A stretch of DNA of 64,000 nucleotides from Lentzea sp. NBRC 105346 (GTDB lineage Bacteria; Actinomycetota; Actinomycetes; Mycobacteriales; Pseudonocardiaceae): assembly GCF_030269605.1 (NCBI RefSeq), contig NZ_BSTQ01000001.1, forward strand, positions 620,001 to 684,000. The letters run 5' to 3'. A program made the position numbers and the translations under genes. Below, piece after piece: positions 17,484 through 25,734 of this stretch. The notes beneath the pieces were generated by a model that saw only the letters and a program-made list of their open reading frames with translations, ran no database searches and was not told where the DNA came from. How positions within the stretch are numbered: position 1 is the stretch's first letter; each line of letters begins with the position of its first letter.

Positions 17484-17550
17484 CGGAAACGCTATGGGGG
17501 GAGCTTTGCCAGCGCTGACCGCTTGCAAAGCTCCCCCCATAGCGTTTCCG
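17484..17550 (+). terminator. Long hairpin after the RNA ligase gene
   Basis: Perfect 26-bp arms (17484-17509 and 17525-17550) with a 15-nt loop, beginning 7 nt after the RNA ligase stop. The arms contain a run of six G paired with six C. This is strong enough to terminate transcription before the following FMN-binding protein gene. It is longer than needed and may be a repeated palindromic element of this genome. Confidence 0.7.
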
Positions 17551-17633
17551 GGGTGAACGCGGGTGGGAGGGGCCGGGTGACATGGCCGACGTCGTGGCCT
17601 ATCTGCGGCGGGTTCCGCTTGATACTGGAGGAC

Positions 17634-18212
17634 ATGGGTAAGACCTACGAGCGGATCGACGGCCGCCTGCGCGAGTTCATCGACAACCAGAAGATCTTCT
17701 TCGTGGCGTCCGCGCCGCTCGACGGCGACGGCCACGTCAACCTCTCACCCAAGGGCCGCGCGGGCACGTGGCAGGTGCTCGACGAGCGCACCGTGGCGTA
17801 TCTGGACTTCGGCGGCAGCCACGCGGAGACGATCGCGCACCTGCGGGAGAACGGGCGGATCACGCTGATGTGGTGCGCGTTCGACGGTCCGCCGAACATC
17901 GTGCGCGTGCACGGGCGCGGTGAGCCGGTGTTCCGCGACGACCCGCGGTTCGACGAGCTGATCGCGCGGTTCCCGCCCGCGGCCGACGGTCCGGGGCTGC
18001 GCGCGGTGATCGTGGTGACGGCCAAGCTGATCAGCGACACGTGCGGGTTCGCGGTGCCGTTCATGGACTACCGCGAGGAGCGCTCGCTGCACGCCGACTA
18101 CTTCGGGCGCACGTCCGATGCGGAGTTCCGCGCGTACTGCGAGTCCAAGGACCACAACGGTTCCAGCATCGACGGGCTGCCCGCGCTGCCCCTGCCGCTG
18201 CCGCCGCGTTAG
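17634..18212 (+). CDS. Pyridoxamine 5'-phosphate oxidase-like FMN-binding protein
   Basis: Encodes 192 aa from the ATG at 17634, next to GGAGG. IFFVASAPLDGDGHVNLSPKG near residues 22-42 and VAYLDFGGSHAETIAHLRENGRITLMW are typical of the PNPOx split-barrel fold that binds FMN or F420 at a dimer interface. The family includes actinobacterial flavin/deazaflavin oxidoreductases of unknown substrate. The protein is cytosolic with no signal peptide. A long hairpin separates it from the RNA ligase, so it is probably its own transcript. The stop overlaps the convergent M20 peptidase by 4 nt. Confidence 0.85.
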   Translation: MGKTYERIDGRLREFIDNQKIFFVASAPLDGDGHVNLSPKGRAGTWQVLDERTVAYLDFGGSHAETIAHLRENGRITLMWCAFDGPPNIVRVHGRGEPVFRDDPRFDELIARFPPAADGPGLRAVIVVTAKLISDTCGFAVPFMDYREERSLHADYFGRTSDAEFRAYCESKDHNGSSIDGLPALPLPLPPR

Positions 18213-19495
18213 CTCGACAAGAACCGGTCCAGCACGCGCACGCCGAAGTGCAGGCCGTCGACCGGGACGCGTTCGTCGACGCCATGCGCCATGGCGCGGT
18301 AGTCGAACCCGACCGGCAGCGACAGCGGTGAGAAGCCGTAGCAGTCGATGCCGAGCCGGCTGAACGCCTTGGCGTCCGTGCCGCCGCCCAGGCAGTACGG
18401 GACGACGACCGCACCGGGGTCCTCGTCGACGAGCGCGGCGGTCATCGCGGTGAACCACGGCGAGTCGATCGGCGCCTGCACGGGCGGCTGGTGTTCGAGG
18501 AACTCGCGGGTGACGTCCGGGCCGAGCAGCGAGTCGATGGTGTCGACGAGTTCGTCGACGGTGCCGGGCAGGGTGCGCACGTCAAGCTGCGCGGTGGCGG
18601 TGCCGGGGATGACGTTGACCTTGTACCCGGCCTGCAGCATGGTCGGCGTGGTCGAGTTGCGCACGGTGTTCTCCACCAGCGCGGCGGCGGGGCCGAGGCG
18701 GGCGATGGTCGCGTCGACGTCGGTGAGGTCGACCTCGACACCCAGTGCCTTGCCCGCGCCGACCAGGAACGCCTCGACCACGGGCGACAGCCGGACCGGG
18801 TGTTCGTAGGCGGCGATGCGGGCGAGGGCCTGCACGAGCTTGGTGACCGCGTTGGACGGGTTGCGCCGCGAACCGTGCCCGGCGCGGCCGGTGGCGGTGA
18901 GCCGCAGGTGCGAGGTGCCTCGTTCGGCGGCGCCGATCGGGTAGAGCCGGGTCCCGTCGACGTGGAACGAGAAGCCGCCGGACTCGCTGATCGCGGCCTG
19001 GCAGCCGGCGAAGTACTGCGGGTGGTGCTCGACGAGCCAGTGCGCGCCGAACTCGCCCTGGTCCTCCTCGTCGGCGACGAACGCGAGCACGATGTCGCGC
19101 CGCGGCCGCCGGCCCGTCGCGGCCCAGTCCGCGACGACGGCCAGCGTCATCGCGGCCATGTCCTTCATGTCGACCGCGCCGCGGCCCCACACGTAGCCGT
19201 CGCGGACCTCACCGGAGAACGGGTGCACGGTCCACTCGGCCGGGTCGGCGGGCACGACGTCGAGGTGCGCCTGCACCAGCAGCGCCGGCAGTTCCGGGTC
19301 CGTGCCGGGGATGCGCGCGAGCACGTTGGTGCGCCGCGGCGCCGGTTCCAGCAGGGTCGGGCGCACGCCCGCGGCGTCCAGGCGGGCGGCGACGAACTCG
19401 GCGGCCTCCCGTTCGCCCTCCGACGCGCCGCCGCCGCGGTTCGTGGTGTCGAACCGGATCAGCCGCGCGCACAGGTCCACGACATCGGTCGTCAT
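18209..19495 (-). CDS. M20 family metallopeptidase (ArgE/DapE/ACY1 type)
   Basis: Encodes 428 aa. Metal ligands are visible in VQAHLDVVP (His), GRGAVDMKDM (bridging Asp) and VADEED (Glu pair, one the general base). The dimerisation lid occupies the middle third. The family hydrolyses N-acyl amino acids or dipeptides with two zinc ions in the cytosol. The DppA-type peptidase gene lies 38 bp upstream on the same strand and the peptide ABC importer is divergent from it. A role in breaking down imported peptides is a reasonable inference. The exact substrate is not determined. Confidence 0.9.
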   Translation of the reverse strand: MTTDVVDLCARLIRFDTTNRGGGASEGEREAAEFVAARLDAAGVRPTLLEPAPRRTNVLARIPGTDPELPALLVQAHLDVVPADPAEWTVHPFSGEVRDGYVWGRGAVDMKDMAAMTLAVVADWAATGRRPRRDIVLAFVADEEDQGEFGAHWLVEHHPQYFAGCQAAISESGGFSFHVDGTRLYPIGAAERGTSHLRLTATGRAGHGSRRNPSNAVTKLVQALARIAAYEHPVRLSPVVEAFLVGAGKALGVEVDLTDVDATIARLGPAAALVENTVRNSTTPTMLQAGYKVNVIPGTATAQLDVRTLPGTVDELVDTIDSLLGPDVTREFLEHQPPVQAPIDSPWFTAMTAALVDEDPGAVVVPYCLGGGTDAKAFSRLGIDCYGFSPLSLPVGFDYRAMAHGVDERVPVDGLHFGVRVLDRFLSS

Positions 19496-19533
19496 ACCTC
19501 AACCGTATCTGTCCGCGTCAGGTGGAATCTTGA

Positions 19534-20361
19534 CTATCCGTAGATGCCCTCGATCGCGCCCGCGGCGATGGCGGTCACGATCTTGAACGCCTTCATGGCC
19601 TCGGTCATCGACGGCGCGTCGAACCCTACGCGGCGCACTGCGAGCTGCTCGACGGTGGGGATGACCGCGGCGGCGTCGGCGAGGTGCGCGGCGTCGAACT
19701 CGACCTCGATGCGGTGTGCCTCGACGATGCCGCTGCCGCGTCCGGCCCGGTGCATCGAGGCTGTCGCGGCCTCGGCGATCCGCTCGGCGGACACCTCGGG
19801 CGGCAGGCAGATCGCCGCGTAGCGGCTGACGCACTCCTTGACCGCGACGAGCTCGGCGCCGGGCGCGTAGTCCGCGGCGTCCTCGCAGGTCCGGTCGTCA
19901 CCGGTGACGAGCAGGACCGGCACGCCGTACTCGGCGGCGAGCGCGGCGTTGAGCCTGCCCTCGGAGGCGTGCACGCCGTCGAGCCACACGCCGGTGATCG
20001 AGTTCTCCAGGTAGGTGTGGGCGAGCACACCCTGGGCGCCGGCGGCGGCGTGGTAGCCGAGGAACACCACGCCGTCCAGGCCGGTGTCGACGCCCTGCAT
20101 CATCGACAGGGGCTTGTGGCGGCCGGTCAGCAGCCGGGCGCGCGGGTCGACGTCCTCGAGCAGGACATTGCGCTGTGAGCTGTGCGCCTCGTTGACCAGC
20201 ACGCCGGTCGCGCCCGCCGCCGCCAGGCCGCGCACGCAGGCGTTGACGTCGCCGGTGAGGAGCTTGCGGAACCGCTGCCACTGCTCGGTTCCCGGTAGAA
20301 CGTCCGCTGTCCACGTGACGCCCGACGCGCCTTCCATGTCCGCCGAGATCATGATCCGCAC
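19534..20361 (-). CDS. M55 family D-aminopeptidase (DppA-like)
   Basis: Encodes 275 aa from GTG. The N-terminal ISADMEGASG places zinc ligands at Asp8 and Glu10, and further ligands are expected in VLVNEAHSS and LGYHAAAG. The length and motif order match DppA of Bacillus, a decameric zinc D-aminopeptidase encoded with the dipeptide transporter. Here too it sits beside a Dpp-type ABC operon, divergent from it by 43 bp, and upstream of an M20 peptidase. It probably cleaves D-amino-acid-containing or wall-derived dipeptides in the cytosol. Confidence 0.9.
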   Translation of the reverse strand: MRIMISADMEGASGVTWTADVLPGTEQWQRFRKLLTGDVNACVRGLAAAGATGVLVNEAHSSQRNVLLEDVDPRARLLTGRHKPLSMMQGVDTGLDGVVFLGYHAAAGAQGVLAHTYLENSITGVWLDGVHASEGRLNAALAAEYGVPVLLVTGDDRTCEDAADYAPGAELVAVKECVSRYAAICLPPEVSAERIAEAATASMHRAGRGSGIVEAHRIEVEFDAAHLADAAAVIPTVEQLAVRRVGFDAPSMTEAMKAFKIVTAIAAGAIEGIYG

Positions 20362-20404
20362 CCGAGTAACGTAGCCCGTGATCGCTGGGGAGAGGGGTCA
20401 CACA

Positions 20405-22153
20405 ATGCGGGCGATAGCGCTCAGGTTCACGGCTGCCGTCATGGCCTTCACGTTCACAGGGAGTGTTCCGGCCGTAGCGGACGGTCCCGTCACGTTGAAG
20501 GTCGCGATCGTGCAGCAGATCGACTCGATGAACCCGTTCCTCGCGGTGTTCCAGTCGAGCACGGAGATCGGCCGGCTGATGTACGACCCGCTCACCACCT
20601 ACGCGCAGGACGACCAGCGCGTGGTGGAGGCGGTCGCGGCGAAGTGGGAGCCGTCGCCGGACAAGCTGACGTGGACGTTCACCGTGCCGGGCGGCAAGAA
20701 GTGGAGCGACGGGCAGCCGATCACCTCGCGCGACGTCGCCTTCACCTACAACCTGATGCTGACCAACGAGACCGCGCGCACCGCGAACGGCAGCTACGTC
20801 GCGAACTTCGAGTCCGTCACCGCGCCGGACGAGCAGACCGTGGTGATCAAGACCAAGGCGCCACAGGTGACGATGACGGCACTGGACGTCCCGATCGTCC
20901 CGGAGCACAAGTGGTCCTCTGTCTCGGACCTGAAGAACTACCGCAACGAGGATTTCCCGGTCGTCGGCTCCGGGCCGTTCATCCTGACCGACCACAAGCC
21001 CGGCGAGTTCATCAAGCTCAAGGCCAACAAGGACTACTGGCGCGGCGCGCCGAAGTACGACGAGCTGCACTTCGTGTACTTCAAGAACTCCGACGCGGCG
21101 GTGCAGGCGCTGGCCAAGGGCGAGATCGACCTGGTCAACCGGATGGCGCCCGCGCAGTTCGACTCGTTGCAGGGCAAGGAAGGCGTCGAACGCAACAAGG
21201 CGCGCGGCCGCCGGTTCAACGAGCTGCTGGTCAACCCCGGCGCGCAGAACAAGTCCGGTCAGTTCATCGGCGACGGCAACCCCGTTCTGCGCGATGTGCG
21301 GGTGCGGCGGGCCATCGCGCAGTCGATCGACCTCGAGAGCCTGGTCAAGCGGGTGTCGCTGGGGTACGCGGAGATCGGGACCGGGATCGTGCCGCCGGTG
21401 TTCGAGAAGTACCACTGGGAGCCGGCGCGGCGCCGGGCGTTCGACCCGGCGGCGGCTCGGGCGGCGCTGGACGCGGCCGGATATCCGCTGCGGGACGGGA
21501 CGCGGTTCTCGTTGCGGCTGATGGGCCGCTCGGGCCGTGCGTACGACGAGCAGGCGTCGGAGTACATCAAGACGTCGCTGGCCGATGTGGGCATTCGCGC
21601 CGAGGTGCAGCTGGTGTCGGACGACCAGCTGAATCAGGCGACGACCGCGGCGACGTACGACCTGGCGTTCAGCGGGTGGGGTGCGAACGTGGACCCGGAC
21701 TTCATCCTGGGGCTGCACACGTGCGCGCAGCGGCCGGGCCCGGACGGGACGGGTGGCACGACCGACTCGTACTTCTGCGATGCGGAGTACGACGCCCTGT
21801 ACGCGCAGCAGCTCTCGGAGTTCGACGAGGCTCGCCGGATCGATCTGGTGAAGCGGATGCAGGAGCGGTTCTACGACCAGGTGCCCTCGGTCGTGCTGTC
21901 GTACGAGAACGCCCTGGAGGCGTATCGGGGCGACCGGTTCTCTCGTTTTCCCGTTCAGCCCGCCAACGGTGGCGTCATCATGGCCCAGAACGGCGTGTGG
22001 GGTTACTACGGTGCGGTGCCCGCTCTCGCGGCGAGTTCGTCGGGTGGGGTTTCGGGTGTGGTGATCGGGATCGCCGTGGTGGCTGTGCTGGTACTGGTGT
22101 CCGGGGTGCTCGTGGCGCGGCGGCGCCGGGTGACGGCGGAGGAGCGCGAGTGA
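20405..22153 (+). CDS. ABC transporter substrate-binding protein, family 5 (peptide), C-terminally anchored
   Basis: Encodes 582 aa from the ATG at 20405, with GAGAGGGG 8 nt upstream. A signal peptide ends near AVADG (residue 26). There is no lipobox cysteine. The body is a class C (SBP_bac_5) binder, with SMNPFLAVFQS, KWSDGQPITSRDVAFTYN and VGSGPFIL. Unusually, a hydrophobic helix (VVIGIAVVAVLVLVSGVLVA, about residues 548-570) followed by RRRR lies at the C-terminus. The binder is therefore probably tethered as a type I membrane protein instead of as a lipoprotein. First gene of the importer operon. Confidence 0.92.
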   Translation: MRAIALRFTAAVMAFTFTGSVPAVADGPVTLKVAIVQQIDSMNPFLAVFQSSTEIGRLMYDPLTTYAQDDQRVVEAVAAKWEPSPDKLTWTFTVPGGKKWSDGQPITSRDVAFTYNLMLTNETARTANGSYVANFESVTAPDEQTVVIKTKAPQVTMTALDVPIVPEHKWSSVSDLKNYRNEDFPVVGSGPFILTDHKPGEFIKLKANKDYWRGAPKYDELHFVYFKNSDAAVQALAKGEIDLVNRMAPAQFDSLQGKEGVERNKARGRRFNELLVNPGAQNKSGQFIGDGNPVLRDVRVRRAIAQSIDLESLVKRVSLGYAEIGTGIVPPVFEKYHWEPARRRAFDPAAARAALDAAGYPLRDGTRFSLRLMGRSGRAYDEQASEYIKTSLADVGIRAEVQLVSDDQLNQATTAATYDLAFSGWGANVDPDFILGLHTCAQRPGPDGTGGTTDSYFCDAEYDALYAQQLSEFDEARRIDLVKRMQERFYDQVPSVVLSYENALEAYRGDRFSRFPVQPANGGVIMAQNGVWGYYGAVPALAASSSGGVSGVVIGIAVVAVLVLVSGVLVARRRRVTAEERE

Positions 22154-23100
22154 GGATCGCCGGGAAGCTCCTGGGGGCGGGGGTGAGCCTGGGGATGATC
22201 GTCGTCCTCGGGTTCCTCCTGTTCCGGGTGATCCCCGGCGACCCGGTCGTCTCGTGGGCGCGGGGCCGCCCGGTGACGCCGGAGATGCTGGCGTCGATGC
22301 GGTCTTCATACGGGCTGGACAAGCCGTTGTTCGTCCAGTTCCTGTCGTATGCCGGCGGGCTGCTGCACGGCGACATGGGCCAGTCGTTCTCCTACAACCG
22401 GCCGGTGCTGGACGTGATCGGCGAGCGGGTCGGGCCGACGCTGCTGCTGGTCGGCACCTCCACGGTGATCGCGGTGATTCTGGGGCTGTGGCTGGGGATC
22501 CGGTCGGCGTGGCGGCGTGCCTCGACGTTCGACCGGGTGTCCACGTCGGTGGCGCTGGCGTTGTGGTCGACGCCGACGTTCTGGCTCGGGATGCTGCTGA
22601 TGATCGCCACCGGGGACCTGTTCCCCAGCCGGGGTATGCGCGACACGGACACCGCCCCTGACTTCGTGTCGCAGTCGCTGGACGTGGCGCATCACCTGGT
22701 GCTGCCGTCGGTGACGTTCGTGGCGGTGGTGTACGCGCAGTACCAGCTGGTGATGCGGTCGTCGATGCTGGAGGAGATGCACGCGCCGTACCTGACGACC
22801 GCGCGGGCCAAGGGCCTGCGTGACGACCTGGTGCGGCGCCGGCACGCGGTGCCCAACGCGCTGCTGCCGGCGGTGACGCTGGTGTTCCTGCATCTGGGGC
22901 TGGTGGTGGCGGGGGCGATCACGACGGAGACGGTGTTCACGTGGCCGGGGCTGGGGCTGTTGTTCTACGACGCCCTGTCCGGGCTCGATCTGCCGTTGCT
23001 GCAAGGACTTCTGGTGGTGACCGCGGGAGCGGTGGTGGTGATGAACCTGCTGGCAGACCTGCTGTACGGGGTGCTCGATCCTCGGGTGCGTGCGGCATGA
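22150..23100 (+). CDS. Peptide ABC transporter permease (DppB-like)
   Basis: Encodes 316 aa. The GTG overlaps the stop of the binding-protein gene (GTGA), so translation is coupled. About six transmembrane segments are visible. RVIPGDPVVSWARG follows the first, as in DppB/OppB, and the cytoplasmic coupling loop carries TTARAKGLRDDLVRRRHAVP. It forms the channel with the next permease. The downstream gene starts after an unusually long 115-bp gap that contains a perfect palindrome. Confidence 0.93.
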   Translation: MRIAGKLLGAGVSLGMIVVLGFLLFRVIPGDPVVSWARGRPVTPEMLASMRSSYGLDKPLFVQFLSYAGGLLHGDMGQSFSYNRPVLDVIGERVGPTLLLVGTSTVIAVILGLWLGIRSAWRRASTFDRVSTSVALALWSTPTFWLGMLLMIATGDLFPSRGMRDTDTAPDFVSQSLDVAHHLVLPSVTFVAVVYAQYQLVMRSSMLEEMHAPYLTTARAKGLRDDLVRRRHAVPNALLPAVTLVFLHLGLVVAGAITTETVFTWPGLGLLFYDALSGLDLPLLQGLLVVTAGAVVVMNLLADLLYGVLDPRVRAA

Positions 23101-23106
23101 GGTGGC

Positions 23107-23123
23107 GTGAACGGGCCGTTCAC
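23107..23123. repeat. 17-nt perfect inverted repeat inside the importer operon
   Basis: GTGAACGG and CCGTTCAC flank a single G. It begins 7 nt after the DppB-like stop and lies well upstream of the DppC-like start at 23216. It could attenuate or process the operon mRNA, and its sequence could also be a dispersed palindrome. Nothing else is recognised in this gap. Confidence 0.5.
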
Positions 23124-23215
23124 TCGCGCTTGTCGCGTTTCCCCGCAACTTTTGCGTGCCAGAATTCGTTCCGCGAGGAAGGAAGCGCGGGGGGCAGCGG
23201 GCGGACGGGACTTCG

Positions 23216-24091
23216 GTGAGCGTCGTCTGGGAACGTCGGAGGACGGCGCTACGCTCCGGGTGGCGGGAGTTCACCGCCCAGCGTTCCGGGGTGGCCGGTC
23301 TGGTGGTGCTGGGCGTGGCGGTGGCGGTCGCCGTGCTCGGGCCGCTGCTGACCGGTGCGTCCGCTTTGGACGTGACACGGGTGGAGGCGGCCGCGTGGGA
23401 GCCGCCGGGGCCGGGTCACTGGCTGGGCACCGACCACACCGGACGGTCGGTGGCGCTGCTGGTGCTGAACGGCACGGGCGCCTCGATGCTGGTGGGGCTG
23501 ACGGCGGCGGCGTTGTCCGTGGCGATCGGTACGCTCGTCGGGATCGCATCCGGTCACTTCCGGGGCTGGCCGGCCTCGGCGCTGATGCGGGTCACGGACT
23601 TCTTCCTGGTCGTCCCGCAGCTGGTGCTGGCGATCGCGCTGTCGGCGGTGCTGCCGCGCGGCCTCGGGACGATCGTGCTGGCGATCGGCCTGACCTCCTG
23701 GCCGGCGACCGCGCGGGTGGTGCGCGCGCAGACCCTCGCCGTGGAGGCGCGCCCGTACGTCGAGCGCGCGCACGCCCTGGGCGGCGGGCACCTGCACGTG
23801 ATCGCTCACCACGTCGTGCCCGCGGTGCTGCCGCTGGTGCTGGTGAACACCACGCTGGCCGTCGCGTCGTCGATCGTCTCGGAGTCCACGCTGGCGTTCC
23901 TGGGTCTGGGTGACCCGACGCACCTGTCGTGGGGAACCCTGCTGCACCAGGCGCAGCTGTTCGGCGCGGTCTCGAAGGAGGCGTGGTGGTTCCTGCTGCC
24001 GCCGGGTCTGGGGATCATGGGGCTCGTGCTGGCGTTCACGCTGGTCGGGCGGGCTCTGGAGACGGTGATCAACCCGAGGTTGCGATCATGA
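23216..24091 (+). CDS. Peptide ABC transporter permease (DppC-like)
   Basis: Encodes 291 aa from the GTG at 23216 (VSVVWERRRTALRSGW), chosen because the region before it has no permease similarity. HWLGTDHTGRSVA is the typical DppC periplasmic motif. RAQTLAVEARPYVERAHALG precedes the coupling loop and ESTLAFLGLG follows it. Five to six membrane helices are seen. It pairs with the DppB-like subunit. The ATP-binding gene starts at the overlapping ATGA. Confidence 0.92.
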   Translation: MSVVWERRRTALRSGWREFTAQRSGVAGLVVLGVAVAVAVLGPLLTGASALDVTRVEAAAWEPPGPGHWLGTDHTGRSVALLVLNGTGASMLVGLTAAALSVAIGTLVGIASGHFRGWPASALMRVTDFFLVVPQLVLAIALSAVLPRGLGTIVLAIGLTSWPATARVVRAQTLAVEARPYVERAHALGGGHLHVIAHHVVPAVLPLVLVNTTLAVASSIVSESTLAFLGLGDPTHLSWGTLLHQAQLFGAVSKEAWWFLLPPGLGIMGLVLAFTLVGRALETVINPRLRS

Positions 24092-25734
24092 CGCCCGACA
24101 CCGCGGCTGTGGCCGCCAATTCCGCTTGCGGCTCTCATCCGGGCTCCGGCTCCGGCTCCGGCTCTGACTCGGACGCCGGTTCCGGTTCCGGTTCCGCGGC
24201 GATCTTGGAGCTGCGCGGTCTCACCGTCCACTATGGATCGCGCGCCGCGGTGCGGGACGTGTCGCTGTCGCTGGCCGAGGGGCAGACGCTGGGGCTGGCG
24301 GGCGAGTCCGGGTCCGGCAAAACCACGGTCGGTTTGTCTGTTTTGCGACTTTTGCCCAAATCTGCGTCGGTCAGCGGCGAGGTGTTGCTCGACGGCCAGG
24401 ACGTGGGCGCGATGTCGTGGGGCCGGCTGCGGGCGGCGCGGTGGGCGCAGGCGTCGGTCGTGTTCCAGGGGGCGATGCACGCGTTGAACCCGGTGCGCCG
24501 GGTGGGGGACCAGATCGCCGAGCCGATGGCGCTGCACGGGGTGTCCGGGTCGGTGGCCGAGCTGCTGGACCAGGTGGAGCTGCCGGCGGCGAAGGCGCGG
24601 TCGTACCCGCACGAGCTGTCGGGCGGCCAGAAGCAGCGGGTGATGATCGCGATGGCGCTGGCGTGCTCGCCGCGGTTGATCATCGCGGACGAGCCGACGA
24701 CGGCGCTGGACGTGATCGTGCAGGCGCAGGTGCTCGGGTTGTTGCGGCGTCTGGTGGCCGAGCGCGGGCTGAGTCTGCTGATGATCAGTCACGACCTGTC
24801 GGTGCTGACGACCACGTGCGACGACCTGGCGGTGATGCACCAGGGCGAGATCGTCGAACGGGGCCGCGCGGCCGAGGTGATCGCATCGCCCGCGCATCCG
24901 CACACTGCGGCTTTGGCGGCGGCGTTCCCGACGGTCGGCGCGCCGGAGTTCCGCTATGTCGAACGCTGTTCGACGTTGCCGACTTTGTTGTCGGTTGAGG
25001 ACCTCCGTGTGTCGTTCGGTTCGACAATGGCGGTCGACGGCGTGTCGCTGGAGGTGGGGCGCGGCGAGATCGTGGCGTTGGTAGGGGAGTCGGGGTCGGG
25101 GAAGACGACGCTGGCGCGGACGATCATGGGTCTGCAGCGGCCGTCCTCCGGTCGGGTGATCTTCGACGGGGTTCCGATCCCGTCGGGCGGCAAGGCGTTG
25201 AAGGCGTACCGGCGGCAGGTGCAGCTGGTGCTGCAGGACCCGTCGAGCGCGTTGAACCCACGGCATTCCGTGTACGAGGCGGTGGCCGAGGGCCTGCGCA
25301 TCCACGGCATTCCCGGCGATGAGGAATCGCTGGTCAAGGACGCTGTCGAGCGGTCGGAACTGCGTCCGGCCGAGGTGTACCTTTCGTCCCTTCCGCACGA
25401 ACTGTCCGGTGGGCAGCAGCAGCGGGTGGTGATCGCCGGGGCACTGGCGCTGCAGCCGCGGTTGCTGATCGCCGACGAGCCGGTCGCCTCGCTCGACGCC
25501 TCGGTGCGCGGGGAGATCCTGGCGCTGCTGCTCCGGTTGCGGCGCGAACTCGAGCTGGCAGCATTGATCATCACGCACGACCTGGGGCTGGCGTGGAACA
25601 TCGCGGACCGGGTTGCCGTGATGTACCAAGGCCGGATCGTTGAACAGGGCACGGTGGAACAGGTGCTGTTGGACCCTCGTCATGAGTACACGCGCAGGCT
25701 GCTGGCCGCGGTGCCGAGCACGACACGCGCGTGA
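24088..25734 (+). CDS. Fused dual ATP-binding protein of the peptide importer (DppD-DppF type)
   Basis: Encodes 548 aa with two complete nucleotide-binding domains. The first has Walker A GESGSGKTT, LSGGQKQR and Walker B LIIADEP. The second, from about residue 305, has GESGSGKTT, LSGGQQQR and LLIADEP. Before the first domain is a low-complexity Gly/Ser/Asp stretch (about residues 14-37), encoded by tandem GGCTCC- and GGTTCC-type codon pairs. One polypeptide thus supplies both ATPase sites for the two permeases. The reading frame overlaps its neighbours at both ends. Confidence 0.93.
   Translation: MTPDTAAVAANSACGSHPGSGSGSGSDSDAGSGSGSAAILELRGLTVHYGSRAAVRDVSLSLAEGQTLGLAGESGSGKTTVGLSVLRLLPKSASVSGEVLLDGQDVGAMSWGRLRAARWAQASVVFQGAMHALNPVRRVGDQIAEPMALHGVSGSVAELLDQVELPAAKARSYPHELSGGQKQRVMIAMALACSPRLIIADEPTTALDVIVQAQVLGLLRRLVAERGLSLLMISHDLSVLTTTCDDLAVMHQGEIVERGRAAEVIASPAHPHTAALAAAFPTVGAPEFRYVERCSTLPTLLSVEDLRVSFGSTMAVDGVSLEVGRGEIVALVGESGSGKTTLARTIMGLQRPSSGRVIFDGVPIPSGGKALKAYRRQVQLVLQDPSSALNPRHSVYEAVAEGLRIHGIPGDEESLVKDAVERSELRPAEVYLSSLPHELSGGQQQRVVIAGALALQPRLLIADEPVASLDASVRGEILALLLRLRRELELAALIITHDLGLAWNIADRVAVMYQGRIVEQGTVEQVLLDPRHEYTRRLLAAVPSTTRA
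24142..24195 (+). repeat. Gly-Ser-encoding simple repeat
   Basis: Three GGCTCC-type units, a short interruption and three GGTTCC-type units encode Gly-Ser pairs in front of the first ATP-binding domain. Such tracts change length easily by slippage in multiples of 6 nt without breaking the frame. Confidence 0.7.

Noticed and set aside
19898-22309. Very long leftward open frame (about 800 codons) opposite the binding-protein gene
   Set aside because: It lies antisense to clearly recognised dppA and SBP genes, is Arg/His/Pro-rich with no motif, and is a by-product of high GC.
24958-24974. Palindrome in the ABC ATPase gene as an internal terminator
   Set aside because: It lies in frame within an intact coding region with no T-run and both ATPase domains follow the same frame; kept only as a repeat observation.
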